DNA of 64,000 nucleotides from SPDF01 sp963699825. GTDB lineage: Bacteria; Gemmatimonadota; Gemmatimonadetes; Gemmatimonadales; GWC2-71-9. The DNA is taken from positions 124,001-188,000 of the forward strand of contig CAVOVI010000013.1 of NCBI GenBank assembly GCA_963699825.1. The letters run 5' to 3'. Shown here piece after piece: positions 26,714 to 35,634 of this stretch. The notes below the pieces were generated by a model. That model worked only from the letters and a program-made list of their open reading frames with translations. It made no database searches and had not been told where the DNA came from. Each line of letters begins with the position of its first letter. Position 1 is the stretch's first letter. The position numbers were made by a program, and so were the translations under genes.

Positions 26714-28614
26714 GGCTCCATCGCTTCCTTGACTTCGCTCGCCGCGGCGATGGCACCGTCCACGTCGCGGCTGAGCGCCCGGGCCTGCTGGGTGGCGTTG
26801 GTCAGGTCGCCCAGCACAGCCCCCACTCCCGCCGACTTCAGCCGCAGCAGGTCGAACCGGACATTCTGCATCGCCAGGATACACGACTCCAGGTTCGCTG
26901 AGACCTGGTCCCGCCGGCTCCGCAACTCCGTCAACTGATTCTTCTGGCGCTCCAGCAGTCCGATGCGCCGGGCGCGCTCTTCGTCGTCCGGCTCCCGCAT
27001 GATCGCCGCGATCCGGTCCTCGATCCGGCTGAATCCGCCGGTCTCGAGATTGGTGTCCATGGCGTGCAAGGTCTTGCCGAGGTCGGTGGCCCGCGAAAAG
27101 AGGGCGTCGGCCGTCTGGATCACCTCCGGCAGCATCTTCTTGTCCGACGCGGGCAGTCGCTCCATCAGGCCGAGGATGGCGACCCGGTCGCGGTGAAGCT
27201 GCTGGATCTGCGGGAGGGCGAGCCCGTAATCCGCGGACTTCGGGGCAGGGAGGAGGCGCGGCAGCTTCCCACCGCTGGTCGTGAGCTTCGTCTCGGCGGA
27301 GTCGTGCGCGGCCGGCCGGCTCAACACATCCCGCCAGCTGTATCCCGACTGCCAGAGGGTGGCATAGCTCCTCAGCAGCGGGATGCCCATGCCGCCCGCG
27401 ACGAACAGGAACCAGGGATCGGCGATCCCGGTGGCAATGTTGATGAGCAGACAACCGCCGGACACCGCCGCCCATCGGGCGAAGATGGCGCGGGTCTTCT
27501 GGACGATCTCCGGCTCGCCCGTGTCGACCGGCGGACGGACCTTGTTGTCCTTGTCCGCGTCCCACCGTGACTTGCGGTCGGGGCGCAGCGCCCGGCCGTC
27601 CCGGCGGGCGAGTCCCCGCTCGCTCCGCCGCGCCGGAAGGGAACCGGCAAGCGGCCGCAGGGGGCGTTCGGAGGTGGAGGCCCGTGAAGGCGCGGTACGT
27701 CCCGCCGTTCGACCGGCCTTCCAGCCCGTTCCCGTCGGCCGGTACCCGGTGACGGTGCGCGTCTCGAGCGCCCGGCGGAGGGCGTCCGCGGTGGGCCAGC
27801 GGTTCTCGGGGTCCTTCTCGAGGCATCGGCTGATCGCGAGGGCCAGATCTTCCGGGACGTCCGGCCGCTTGAGCGTCACCATCGGCGCGGCCTCGGTGAT
27901 CTGCTTCATCAGGATGCCGGCCACGGTGGGTGCCTGGAATGGCAGCTCGCCCGTCACCATCTGGTAGGCCACGATGCCGAGGCTGTAGACATCGGAGCGA
28001 CCGTCGATTTCCCGCTCCCCCGCGGCCTGCTCGGGGCTCATGTAGGCGGGAGTTCCGATGGCCACGCCGGCGCCGGTCAGCGTCGCGCCCGAGCCGGCGG
28101 CGGAGAGCGCCTTGGCGATTCCGAAGTCGGTGACCATCACCCGACCACGGGTCCCCTCGAGGAGGATGTTGTCGGGCTTGATGTCGCGATGCACCACGGA
28201 GAAGGCATGGGCGGCGCTGAGGGCGTCGGCCGTTTCCTTCATGATTCGCCGGACTTCTTCGGCGGGGAGCTGGCCGCGCCGCTTGATGCGCGCGCCGAGC
28301 GACTCGCCGTCGACGAGGCCCATCACGAAATAGACGAGGCCGGCGCCTTCGGAGACACCGTGAATCGGGACGATGTGGGGATGTGACAGCCGTGCGGCGG
28401 TCTGCGCCTCGCGCATGAACCGCTGCCGGATTTCATCCTGGAAGGCGAGCTCAGGGGGAAGGACCTTGATGGCGACGCGGCGCTGCAGCCGCTCGTCGCG
28501 AGCCCGATAGACGACCCCCATGCCACCCCGTCCGATCTCACCCTCGATCGTATACGCGTCTCCCAGGGCCTGGCCGAGGCGGGAGGCGAGAGGTGTTTCC
28601 TCAGGGGCTTTCAT
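26710..28614 (-). CDS. membrane-associated serine/threonine protein kinase (PknB-like)
   Basis: A 634-residue protein. Kinase domain residues 21-290: GEIGRGGMGVVY loop, VAIK (Lys50), VVHRDIKPDN (142-149), DFG (163-165), GTPAYMSPEQ and the HrD arginine, so it is an active-type kinase. A basic Arg/Ser linker follows, then two hydrophobic segments (GGCLLINIATGIADPW, FLFVAGGMGIPLL) and a coiled-coil C-terminal region (LQQLHRDRVAILGLMERLP..., then LLERQKNQLTELRSRRD). Targets are unknown. It is divergent from lon. ATG 28614 places the kinase fold about 20 residues from the start, as in relatives. Confidence 0.9.
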   Translation of the reverse strand: MKAPEETPLASRLGQALGDAYTIEGEIGRGGMGVVYRARDERLQRRVAIKVLPPELAFQDEIRQRFMREAQTAARLSHPHIVPIHGVSEGAGLVYFVMGLVDGESLGARIKRRGQLPAEEVRRIMKETADALSAAHAFSVVHRDIKPDNILLEGTRGRVMVTDFGIAKALSAAGSGATLTGAGVAIGTPAYMSPEQAAGEREIDGRSDVYSLGIVAYQMVTGELPFQAPTVAGILMKQITEAAPMVTLKRPDVPEDLALAISRCLEKDPENRWPTADALRRALETRTVTGYRPTGTGWKAGRTAGRTAPSRASTSERPLRPLAGSLPARRSERGLARRDGRALRPDRKSRWDADKDNKVRPPVDTGEPEIVQKTRAIFARWAAVSGGCLLINIATGIADPWFLFVAGGMGIPLLRSYATLWQSGYSWRDVLSRPAAHDSAETKLTTSGGKLPRLLPAPKSADYGLALPQIQQLHRDRVAILGLMERLPASDKKMLPEVIQTADALFSRATDLGKTLHAMDTNLETGGFSRIEDRIAAIMREPDDEERARRIGLLERQKNQLTELRSRRDQVSANLESCILAMQNVRFDLLRLKSAGVGAVLGDLTNATQQARALSRDVDGAIAAASEVKEAMEP

Positions 28615-28937
28615 CGAAGCTCTGGTCCTCGTTGACGGTGTCTGACGAACCGGGTTTTCCGGTAACAAGACAATCTGTCGCCCTTCAACCGATAGGGCAA
28701 CAACAGTGGCGGTGATTCCTCTGCGCTGCCCGCCCCCAGATCGTCCTGTCTCTTTGGCAGGGCACGGGGTCGGCCAACCCCGCTGCGTTCCGAATTGCAC
28801 CTGCGAAGCCCATACGGAGGTTCGTTCCAAAGAGATTCTGCGGCTTTCGGATGGCACAGGGGGTGCATTCTCGGTACTATCTGAGAGTTCCGACTGCCAT
28901 TTTTGCCCTCCCCGGCGGAGGGATGCGAGGAATACTG
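28615..28937. other. divergent kinase-lon intergenic region
   Basis: This 323-nt gap has no credible gene. It contains a short ACCGG/CCGGT hairpin near 28653-28668, a GG-N10-GC sigma-54-like element at 28852-28868 and, overlapping it, TACTAT at 28875-28880, which could serve as a sigma-70 -10 box. GAGGA sits 7 nt before the lon ATG. Confidence 0.4.
28852..28868 (+). promoter_or_regulatory. candidate sigma-54 (-24/-12) promoter for lon
   Basis: TGGCACA, four G, then GTGCA: the GG and GC dinucleotides are exactly 10 nt apart, with 10 of 12 matches to TGGCACG-N4-TTGCA. It would start transcription about 60 nt upstream of the lon ATG. A TACTAT sigma-70-like hexamer overlaps the predicted start region, so the assignment is uncertain. 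Confidence 0.3.
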
Positions 28938-31453
28938 ATGTCCGAACGCCTGACCATTCCAGTCCTGCCCCTGCGAGACGTGGTTCTCTTCCCCGGCGTC
29001 ACCGCGCCGATCGGGGCCGGTCGCCCCGGGACGCTGCGCGCCATCGAGGCCGCGCTGGCGACTCCTGAGAAGCTGGTCTTCGCGGTCTCCCAACGGGAAA
29101 ATGTGGAGCAGGTCAGCCCGGAAAACCTCTACACCATCGGCACGATCGCCCGCATTGGCCAGCTGCAGCGCGGCCTGGCGGGTATGCAGCTTCTCCTGCA
29201 CGGTGAGCGGCGCGGCATCGCCATGCACGTCGTCGAGAAGGACGGCTATCTCCAGGCCGTCGTCCGCGACGCGGAGGAACTCGCTCCGCTCAATCCGGAA
29301 GATCCTGCGTTCCTGGCGCTCCATCGCGAAGCACGAAGCCGGGCGGCGGAGCTTGGCCAGAAGTCGGGTCTGCCGGAAGAGGTCATCCAGCAGGTGCTCG
29401 CCGGCGTGCACGACGCGGCGCGGTTCGCCGATCTCGTCTCCGGCTATGTCGACATCACCCCGGTCCAGCGCCAGACCCTTCTGGAGACGCTGTCGGTCGA
29501 GGATCGGCTTCGCCGCCTGCTCGTGCACGTCCAGCGCCAGATCGGGCTGGTCGACGCGCAGGAGGACATCAAGTCGCAGGTGCAGGAGGAACTCGGCGAA
29601 CGCCAGCGGGAGATGTTCCTCCGCGAGCAGCTGAAGACGATCCGCCGGGAGCTTGGGGAAGACGATGAGTCTGATGACCTCGAGGAGCTGCGCATCAAGC
29701 TGGCGGCGCTCGAACTGCCCGACGACGCCCGGCGCGAAGTGGATCGCGAACTCGGACGACTCGGCCGCATCGCACGGGAGTCGATGGAGTCGCAGGTGAT
29801 CCGGACCTACCTCGAGACGATCCTCGAGTTGCCCTGGTCGGCACGCAGCGAGGAGCACCTCGACCTCGCGGAAGCCCAGCGCATCCTCGACGAAGATCAC
29901 TACGCCCTCGGCGACGTGAAGGACCGGGTGCTGGAGTTCCTGGCAGTGCGGCAGCTCCGCGCAGCGGAGCGAGGGGGAAGCGGGGAAGCGGGGAAGGACG
30001 AGGGTACGAGTGAACACCGGTCCCGACCGTGGAATCGGAGCAGGTCTCGCCTGCCCCGCGTCCCTGCGTCCCCGCCTGACGCCCCGAAGGGGCGAAAGGT
30101 CCCATCCTCCTCTTCGTCGGCCCGCCAGGCGTCGGCAAGACCTCGGTGGCCAAGTCGATCGCCCGGGCCATGGGCCGCGAGTACATCCGCATTTCTCTCG
30201 GCGGTGCGCGGGACGAGGCCGATATCCGCGGCCACCGGCGCACCTACGTCGGTGCCATGACCGGGCGCATTCTCAACGGGATGCGGCAGGCGGGCACCCG
30301 GAACCCCGTCTTCCTCCTCGACGAGGTCGACAAGCTGAGCGTCTCCTTCCAGGGCGACCCGGCCGCGGCGCTTCTCGAGGTGCTCGATCCGGCCCAGAAC
30401 GATTCGTTCGTCGATCACTACCTTGGCGTTCCATTCGACCTGAGCGAGGTGCTCTTCGTCGCCACGGCCAACTTCCCGCAGAACATCCCGGCGCCGTTGC
30501 TCGACCGGATGGAGACAGTGGAGTTCAGCGGGTACACCGAGCGGGAGAAGCTCGTCATCGCCCGCAACTTCCTCATTCCGCGCCAGCTGGAGGAGAACGG
30601 GCTCACGACCGATCAGATCGAGCTCACCGACAGCGCGCTGCAGGAGGTGATCTCGAGTTACACGCGCGAGGCGGGCGTTCGGCAGCTGGAGCGCGAACTC
30701 GGGAAGCTGTCGCGCAAGGTCGCGCGCCGGATCGCCGCGAAGGAGGTCGAGCAGGTCACCGTGAATCAGCAGGTGGTGGACGACCTGCTCGGTCGCCCGC
30801 GCGTCTTCCCCGAGCGCGCCGCACGCGAGGATCAGGTCGGTGTCGCGACGGGGATGTACTACTCGACCACCGGTGGCGACATCATGTTCGTCGAGGCGTC
30901 GGTCATGCGCGGCAAGGGTGAACTGACACTCACCGGTCAGCTCGGGGACGTCATGAAGGAGTCGGCGCGGGCCGCCTGGACCTACGCGCGCTCACACGCC
31001 GCCGGACTGCACATCAAGGAAGACATGTTCGAACGGGACCTGCACATCCACGTACCGGCGGGCGCCATTCCGAAGGACGGGCCGTCGGCCGGCGTGACGA
31101 TGGCCACCGCGCTCGTCTCGGCGATGTCCGGGCGTCCGGTGCGCAATGACATCGCGATGACCGGGGAGGTCACGCTGCGGGGGCATGTGCTGCCGATCGG
31201 CGGGGTCAAGGAGAAGGTGCTGGGGGCGGTGCGGGCCGGCATCACGAAAATCGTCCTGCCGCGCAAGAACGAACCGGACCTCGAGGACCTGCCGGAAGAG
31301 GTGCGGAAGGTGATCGAGGTGTTCCCGGTCGACAGCCTCGGCGAAGTGCTGGCCCTGACGCTCCGCGGCGCATCACTCCGGGAGGGGCGCCTGCTCTTCG
31401 GGGACGAGAATCCGAGGGATGTGGCCCCGCTCGTGGAACGGTTCGCCCACTAG
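28938..31453 (+). CDS. lon: ATP-dependent protease Lon, interrupted by a 125-nt element
   Basis: N-domain begins at MSERLTIPVLPLRDVVLFPGV with GAGGA 7 nt upstream; residues 1-343 include the coiled-coil LREQLKTIRRELGEDDE and end at LAVRQLRAA. After the insertion (29967-30091) the other frame resumes with AKGPILLFVGPPGVGKT (Walker A), HRRTYVGAMTG, LLDEVDK (Walker B), the sensor ATANFPQ, and the protease domain with PKDGPSAGVTMATAL (catalytic Ser) and GGVKEKVLGA (catalytic Lys). Deleting the insert restores 796 residues, the usual Lon length. As it stands, the N frame runs on to a stop at 30260 and the AAA+ half has no start or ribosome site before Walker A, so intact Lon cannot be made unless the element is bypassed or absent in most cells. 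Confidence 0.9.
29967..30091 (+). repeat. 125-nt imperfect inverted-repeat element inserted in lon
   Basis: The 24-nt arm 29974-29997, built of three GGGGAAGC-like units, pairs antiparallel with 30050-30073 with only three A-G mismatches and one G-T pair; CGAG/CTCG (29999-30002 with 30046-30049) extends the stem. The loop holds a GGTC/GACC mini-hairpin. The insert lies between two GCG codons, its length is 3n+2, and both flanks are normal Lon sequence. The GGGGAAGC triplication and a preceding GCAGCGG also occur at 32545-32575, reverse strand, so the element is probably a member of a dispersed family. Confidence 0.7.
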
Positions 31454-31457
31454 CGTT

Positions 31458-31778
31458 CTACTCGGCCCCACCGTTGCTGAACGCGTCCGCAATTTCCTGA
31501 ATTCCCGCGTGGACCTCCGCCAGTCTGGCGGGGGTCCAGTGCGGCTCGCTCCGGATCAACCGCTCCAGTTCCCGCGCAGTGACGCTGACCTTGGGGAACC
31601 CGTACGCCCCCCCCGAGCCGGCCAGGCGGTGGAAGAGCATCGCCAGCCCCATTTCGGCTCCATCCTCGCCCGCCGTCAGCGCCGCCAATCCCCGTCGAAG
31701 TTCCTCCACCCGCGCCGGACTCTCGGCGTGATACTCTCGGCGCAGCTCCCTGAGTGCCTCGGCCACCGGGTCGCTCAT
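31458..31778 (-). CDS. stand-alone histidine phosphotransfer (Hpt) protein
   Basis: A 106-residue all-helical protein with the Hpt signature LFHRLAGSGGAYGFPKVS; His50 would carry phosphate. Hpt proteins pass phosphate between a hybrid kinase receiver and a final response regulator. The hybrid kinase at 7823-9784 has a receiver that could feed such a protein, but this is only a possibility. Its ATG overlaps the TGA of the upstream TrmB-type regulator as ATGA, and its stop is 4 nt from the convergent lon stop. Confidence 0.82.
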   Translation of the reverse strand: MSDPVAEALRELRREYHAESPARVEELRRGLAALTAGEDGAEMGLAMLFHRLAGSGGAYGFPKVSVTARELERLIRSEPHWTPARLAEVHAGIQEIADAFSNGGAE

Positions 31779-32461
31779 GGCTCCGTCCCGAACCGCTCAA
31801 AGGCGAGCGCCGCCGCGGCGACAAAGGCGGGGGCCGTGCTCCAATGTCCCCGGACATCGGTTCCATCCCGTGCCGCCATCACCGCGCTGCGATCGTCGAC
31901 CACCGCCACCAGTGGCTGCCCCGGCCATGCATGGCCGGCGTGGGCCGCCTGGACCGTCGCGAACGGAAGCTCCACCGGTTCGAGCGCACGGAGGTCCAGC
32001 GCAACGCCAGACCCCGCCGCCTTCCGGAGCGACGGTGTCAGGATCGGGAACGCATCCGCCGGGGCGAGGAGGCGGACAGAGGCCGTGGCGCGGCCGATAT
32101 CGTGAGCGATGAGTTGCAGCGAACCGCGGGCAGATTCGATTTCGACGAGGGTCGGAGATTCCGGGACCGATATCTCGGCGAGGTGCTCGCGGAGCGCATC
32201 CAGCGCCTGCCCATGCTGGCTGGCGATCCGCGCCACCAGCGCGGTTGGCGCCTCCGGACGGTACCGTTTCGGCCGAGTGCCCTCGACGCGCGCCGCCCCC
32301 TTGCTCACCAATCCCTCAAGAGCGCTGTAGGCGTTTGCTCGCGCGAGGCTTGCCGCCTTGGCGATTCCGTATCCTGTTCCAGGTCCAGTGGTTAGGAGGA
32401 CCTGGTAGACATGACTCTCCGTCGGGGTGAACCCGAATGGCATCAGATTGAGAGTGCGCAT
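31775..32461 (-). CDS. TrmB-family transcriptional regulator
   Basis: A 228-residue protein with an N-terminal winged helix (FGFTPTESHVYQVLLTTGPGTGYGIAKAASLARANAYSAL, with the helix-turn-helix at about 27-50), a short helical dimer segment (ALDALREHLAEI) and a C-terminal phospholipase-D-like effector domain (LLAPADAFPILTPSLRKAAGSG). Archaeal and bacterial TrmB proteins respond to sugars, but the ligand here is unknown. CATACT lies 7 nt upstream of ATG 32461 with no Shine-Dalgarno, a further leaderless candidate. Coupled to the Hpt gene. Confidence 0.78.
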   Translation of the reverse strand: MRTLNLMPFGFTPTESHVYQVLLTTGPGTGYGIAKAASLARANAYSALEGLVSKGAARVEGTRPKRYRPEAPTALVARIASQHGQALDALREHLAEISVPESPTLVEIESARGSLQLIAHDIGRATASVRLLAPADAFPILTPSLRKAAGSGVALDLRALEPVELPFATVQAAHAGHAWPGQPLVAVVDDRSAVMAARDGTDVRGHWSTAPAFVAAAALAFERFGTEP

Positions 32462-32544
32462 GGAGAGTAGTATGGGATGGGACTACTGCTGTGACAAGGG
32501 GGCGGGAAGCGGTGCTTTGCTCCCTACCCCCTATATCGACATTC

Positions 32545-32568
32545 GCTTCCCCGCTTCCCCGCTTCCCC
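32545..32568. repeat. three tandem copies of GCTTCCCC
   Basis: Three perfect 8-nt units between the TrmB gene and the end of the next gene. The reverse complement, with the following GCAGCGG, matches the start of the element found in lon. Confidence 0.75.
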
Positions 32569-32573
32569 GCTGC

Positions 32574-33563
32574 CTACGCCATTTCCAATTCCCATCCCAG
32601 GTGCTTGGCGATGAGCGCCAGGCGGAAGGTCAGGTCCACCTGCCGTGACTCCGCGGTCTTCGTCTCGGTGGCCAGCGGGAAGGTGTGATATGCAATTCGA
32701 TTGGTGCCCTTCGGGAGGCTGCGAAGCCCCTTCGGATGCCAGACGCCGTTGTCGTCGCAGTCCTTGAGCAGGCGGCCGAGGACCTTCGTGCCGACCGGCG
32801 CCGTGTGGAGCGCACCGATCCGGGCGAGGAGTTCGATGTAGTGGAGGGCGAGCGGAACGTCCTTTGCCACTCCCTTGCTATCGGCCTCGATCGGGTCCCC
32901 AAGGAGGAGGTGCTGCGGCTTGAAGGTCTTCTTCCCGACGTGGAGCCAGTACGACTTCTTCGGCGCCGGTTGGGCCAGGTAGGTCCCCAGGCGTTCGGTG
33001 AAGCCGGCCCGCTCCCGCTGGAGCGAGGGCATCGCCGCCACCATCGCCACCGAGTACCAGCTGGGTGGATACGCTTCCGGATGGAGGATCGTCTTGGCGC
33101 CCGCCTTCACGAAGGGCTTCTCGGAAAGGGGGCTGCGGAGGAACTGCGACACCGCACTGGCCACCTTGTGGGCCGAGCCGCGGAGACGGGGGTCCTCAAT
33201 GTGCCCAGCTTCAGCGAGCGCCGCGCAGGAGGCCTCGCGGATGACCCACCGCGACCAGGACTCGGCGTGAGCGTCACCCACCGCCATCTTCTTGAACTCG
33301 AAGAGGAGGGCGGGATCATCGTCCCGGGACAAGAGCCGGAAGAGGAGCCGGTCGGCGAGCTTGAAGGAGCGCCCGGTGAGCGGGTATCCCATCTGCAGCA
33401 GCCGGCGGTACTGCGGAATCGTCCCGACACCCTTGATGCCGGTGGTCTTCGACGGGGCCAGGCCGAGCAGGTTGTCGGCCCAGACGCCGGTGTCCTTCTG
33501 CTTCTTGACGACGGTCGCGACCGGCTTCGCGAGGAGCACCGCCTGCTGGGCGGCCTCGAGCAC
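32574..33563 (-). CDS. conserved hypothetical protein, all-helical
   Basis: At least 329 residues, mainly helical with no signal peptide or membrane segments; features include KKQKDTGVWADNLLGL, GTIPQYRRLLQMGYP, RLLFRLLSRDDDPALLFEF, FLRSPLSEKPFVKAGAKTI and DNGVWHPKGLRSLPKG. The repeated W/G-rich helical pairs recall alpha-alpha toroids such as terpene-cyclase or prenyltransferase-like folds, which is only an impression. GTG 33563 is the first standard start, but protein-like sequence (HRVPLAWLLEHGGEIIRLRTL) continues upstream in frame to a TAG near 33738; CTG 33680, with GGAG 5 nt upstream, or a lost ATG may be the real start. Confidence 0.65.
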   Translation of the reverse strand: MLEAAQQAVLLAKPVATVVKKQKDTGVWADNLLGLAPSKTTGIKGVGTIPQYRRLLQMGYPLTGRSFKLADRLLFRLLSRDDDPALLFEFKKMAVGDAHAESWSRWVIREASCAALAEAGHIEDPRLRGSAHKVASAVSQFLRSPLSEKPFVKAGAKTILHPEAYPPSWYSVAMVAAMPSLQRERAGFTERLGTYLAQPAPKKSYWLHVGKKTFKPQHLLLGDPIEADSKGVAKDVPLALHYIELLARIGALHTAPVGTKVLGRLLKDCDDNGVWHPKGLRSLPKGTNRIAYHTFPLATETKTAESRQVDLTFRLALIAKHLGWELEMA

Positions 33564-33928
33564 GTCGGGATCGACCGTCCCTGGCGGAGCCAGTTCGGTG
33601 AGCGTCCGGAGGCGAATGATCTCACCGCCGTGCTCGAGCAGCCAGGCCAGCGGGACGCGATGCTGCGTTGGGAGTTCCAGAGGGGCTCCAGGTCGGAGAA
33701 ATTCCGGGGAGGAACGCCCGCGAAACTACACCGGATGGCGCCTCAGGTCTAGGGGCATACCTGCGAACCAGACGATGCACCTGTCGGCTGCTCGATGTCT
33801 AAACCTATATCCTGTAATGGTTTATCGTCGATCATTTCGCGCCGGATCGGGCAGGGAAGTCAAACGCATATCACTGTCGCAATGACGCGACAGTGATATG
33901 ATGCTGTGCTAATACTATTTCGTCTTTG
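33564..33928. other. intergenic region with AT-richer island and perfect palindrome
   Basis: The right-hand 120 nt of this gap are the most AT-rich stretch nearby. Part of it near 33564-33738 probably encodes the N-terminus of the minus-strand helical protein. The remainder holds the 14-bp inverted repeat at 33867-33900, and two near-direct copies of CTATTTCGT at 33914 and 33929 beside the peptidase stop. No gene is convincing. Confidence 0.45.
33867..33900. repeat. perfect 14-bp inverted repeat with 6-nt loop
   Basis: CATATCACTGTCGC (33867-33880) and its exact reverse complement (33887-33900) flank AATGAC. There is no T-run on either side, so it is not a standard terminator; a protein-binding site, recombination site or palindromic repeat are the alternatives. 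Confidence 0.85.
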
Positions 33929-35569
33929 CTATTTCGTGTTTGCGGGTTTGACCCGATCTTCGCCTGCCGCGCGAAATTCCGAGTCGACATTCCAGGTGGG
34001 CTGCGCGGAGGCGTCGGCGGCGTAGACAGCCACCCGCAGCCCGACGCGAGTCTCCGGCACCGTGCCCTCGAGCGAGTACCACGCGTCGAATTCGTCCTGG
34101 GGTCGGTGGTACCGGGTTCCGTTGTACTCCTCCTTCTTCCGTTTCGCGTAGTCCTTGGGCTGGCCGACGTAGTTGCTGCCCGGCTCGAACGAGAGGGATG
34201 GAACCCCCGCCCTCGCAAAGGGGAAGTTGTCGGACCGGAAGAAACTCCCGCGGAACATCCCGGCGGAGTCCTCCGTCACCTGCAGGCCTTCCAGTCTCGC
34301 CGCCGCCTGCAGCGCACCAAGGAGTGAAGACTGATCGAAGCCGTTGGCGGAGATGTCGCGGGCGCGGCCGTACAGGTTGGCCCCGTCGAAATTGAGCATG
34401 GCGGCCACATTCCTGAGGGGCATGAACGGCCGGTCGACCATGGCCTGGGAGCCGAGGAGCCCGGCCTCCTCGCCGCCGAACGCGACGAACAGGAGGGAGC
34501 GCTTGCCCTGGTAGTCCGCGCGGCTCATCGCTTCCGCAATAGCCAGCATTTCGCCGACGCCGGCGGCGTTGTCTCTCGCCCCGTTGTAGATCGAGTCGCC
34601 GTCCACTGGCTTGCCGATGCCGAGATGGTCGTAATGCGCGCCGAGCACGACGACTTCCGCGGCCAGCGGGCCGCCGTTGCCGGGGAGGCGCCCGAGGACG
34701 TTGTAGGTGGCGGTTCGGGTCATCGGCGCACGTATGGAGGCGACGACGCGGGTCGGCAGCTGATACCCCACGAACCCCTTGGTGCCTGCCCGGGACATCT
34801 CCTTGCTCAGGTCCTTCCCGGCCGCCTTGAAGGCGGTGGCCATGACCCCCTGCTGCGCCCATCCCGCCACCAGGAGTGACGTCGGTGCGGTCTCGAGCCG
34901 GACCTGCGGGCCGCTGTAGCTTCCCTCGACGACCGCCCACGGATAGGTCGCGCTCTCGGTGGTGTGAATCAGGAGCACGCCGGCGGCTCCCTGCCGCGCC
35001 GCTTCCTCGTACTTGTAGGTCCAGCGCGCGTAGTACGTCAGCACCTTCCCCTTGAAGGTCGACGGGTCGTGGAGGCCGGGATCGTTCACCATCACCGCCA
35101 CGATCTTCCCCTTCACATCGACGCCGGCATAGTCGTCCCATTCGTATTCCGGGGCCACGATGCCGTACCCGACGAATACCAGCGGCGCGTCGACCGTGAC
35201 CAGCGAGTCCCAGCGCATCGGCCCAAGGACGAAGTCCGTCGGATACGCCAGCTCCGCATCGCCGAGAGCGAGCGTCGGCTCCGGCGTGAAGGACACGACG
35301 GGCACCTTGAAGAAGTAGGTGCTGTCGTCGCCCGCAGGCTCGAGACCGAGGCGAACAAACTGGGCAGCGATGTAGCGGGCCGCGAGGTCTCCTCCGCGAG
35401 TGCCGGAGCCCCGTCCCTCAAGCGCATCACTCGCGAGGAATTCGATGTGGGCACGGATCACATCGGCCGACACGGCCCGCGCGGCCTTGTCCACCGTCGT
35501 CTGTGCGCGCGCACCGGACGCTGGAACGAGGAGGAAGAGGGACCCGAGGAGCACGGAGAATCGTCGCAT
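33929..35569 (-). CDS. secreted M28-family aminopeptidase with PA domain
   Basis: A 546-residue exported peptidase: signal peptide ending SGARAQ, N-terminal region with HIEFLASDALEGRGSGTRGG typical of this subgroup, a PA insert (VGYGIVAPEYEWDDYAGVDVKGKIV ... GAAGVLLIHT), then the zinc site HYDHLG, NGARDNAAG, FGGEEAGLLGS, LNFDGANL and a final RYHRPQDEF. Residues are complete for two zinc ions. It is a different subfamily from the M28 enzyme at 15422. ATG 35569 was chosen at the signal peptide; a GTG lies three codons upstream. Confidence 0.88.
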   Translation of the reverse strand: MRRFSVLLGSLFLLVPASGARAQTTVDKAARAVSADVIRAHIEFLASDALEGRGSGTRGGDLAARYIAAQFVRLGLEPAGDDSTYFFKVPVVSFTPEPTLALGDAELAYPTDFVLGPMRWDSLVTVDAPLVFVGYGIVAPEYEWDDYAGVDVKGKIVAVMVNDPGLHDPSTFKGKVLTYYARWTYKYEEAARQGAAGVLLIHTTESATYPWAVVEGSYSGPQVRLETAPTSLLVAGWAQQGVMATAFKAAGKDLSKEMSRAGTKGFVGYQLPTRVVASIRAPMTRTATYNVLGRLPGNGGPLAAEVVVLGAHYDHLGIGKPVDGDSIYNGARDNAAGVGEMLAIAEAMSRADYQGKRSLLFVAFGGEEAGLLGSQAMVDRPFMPLRNVAAMLNFDGANLYGRARDISANGFDQSSLLGALQAAARLEGLQVTEDSAGMFRGSFFRSDNFPFARAGVPSLSFEPGSNYVGQPKDYAKRKKEEYNGTRYHRPQDEFDAWYSLEGTVPETRVGLRVAVYAADASAQPTWNVDSEFRAAGEDRVKPANTK

Positions 35570-35634
35570 TGAGTTCACGTGGGTTGGAGATGAAAGGCCC
35601 TGGTCCGCCGCCATGGCGGACGTGTGGGTCGTGG

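Noticed and set aside
29967..30091. Intein or group I/II intron in lon
   Set aside because: Only 125 nt, no intein motifs or intron core, and a different frame on either side; it is a hairpin repeat.
32545..32568. CRISPR-like repeat
   Set aside because: Three 8-nt units without spacers; no cas genes anywhere in the window.
33796..33897. 33-codon micro-ORF starting MSKPISC
   Set aside because: No ribosome site, ends within the palindrome, no supporting features.
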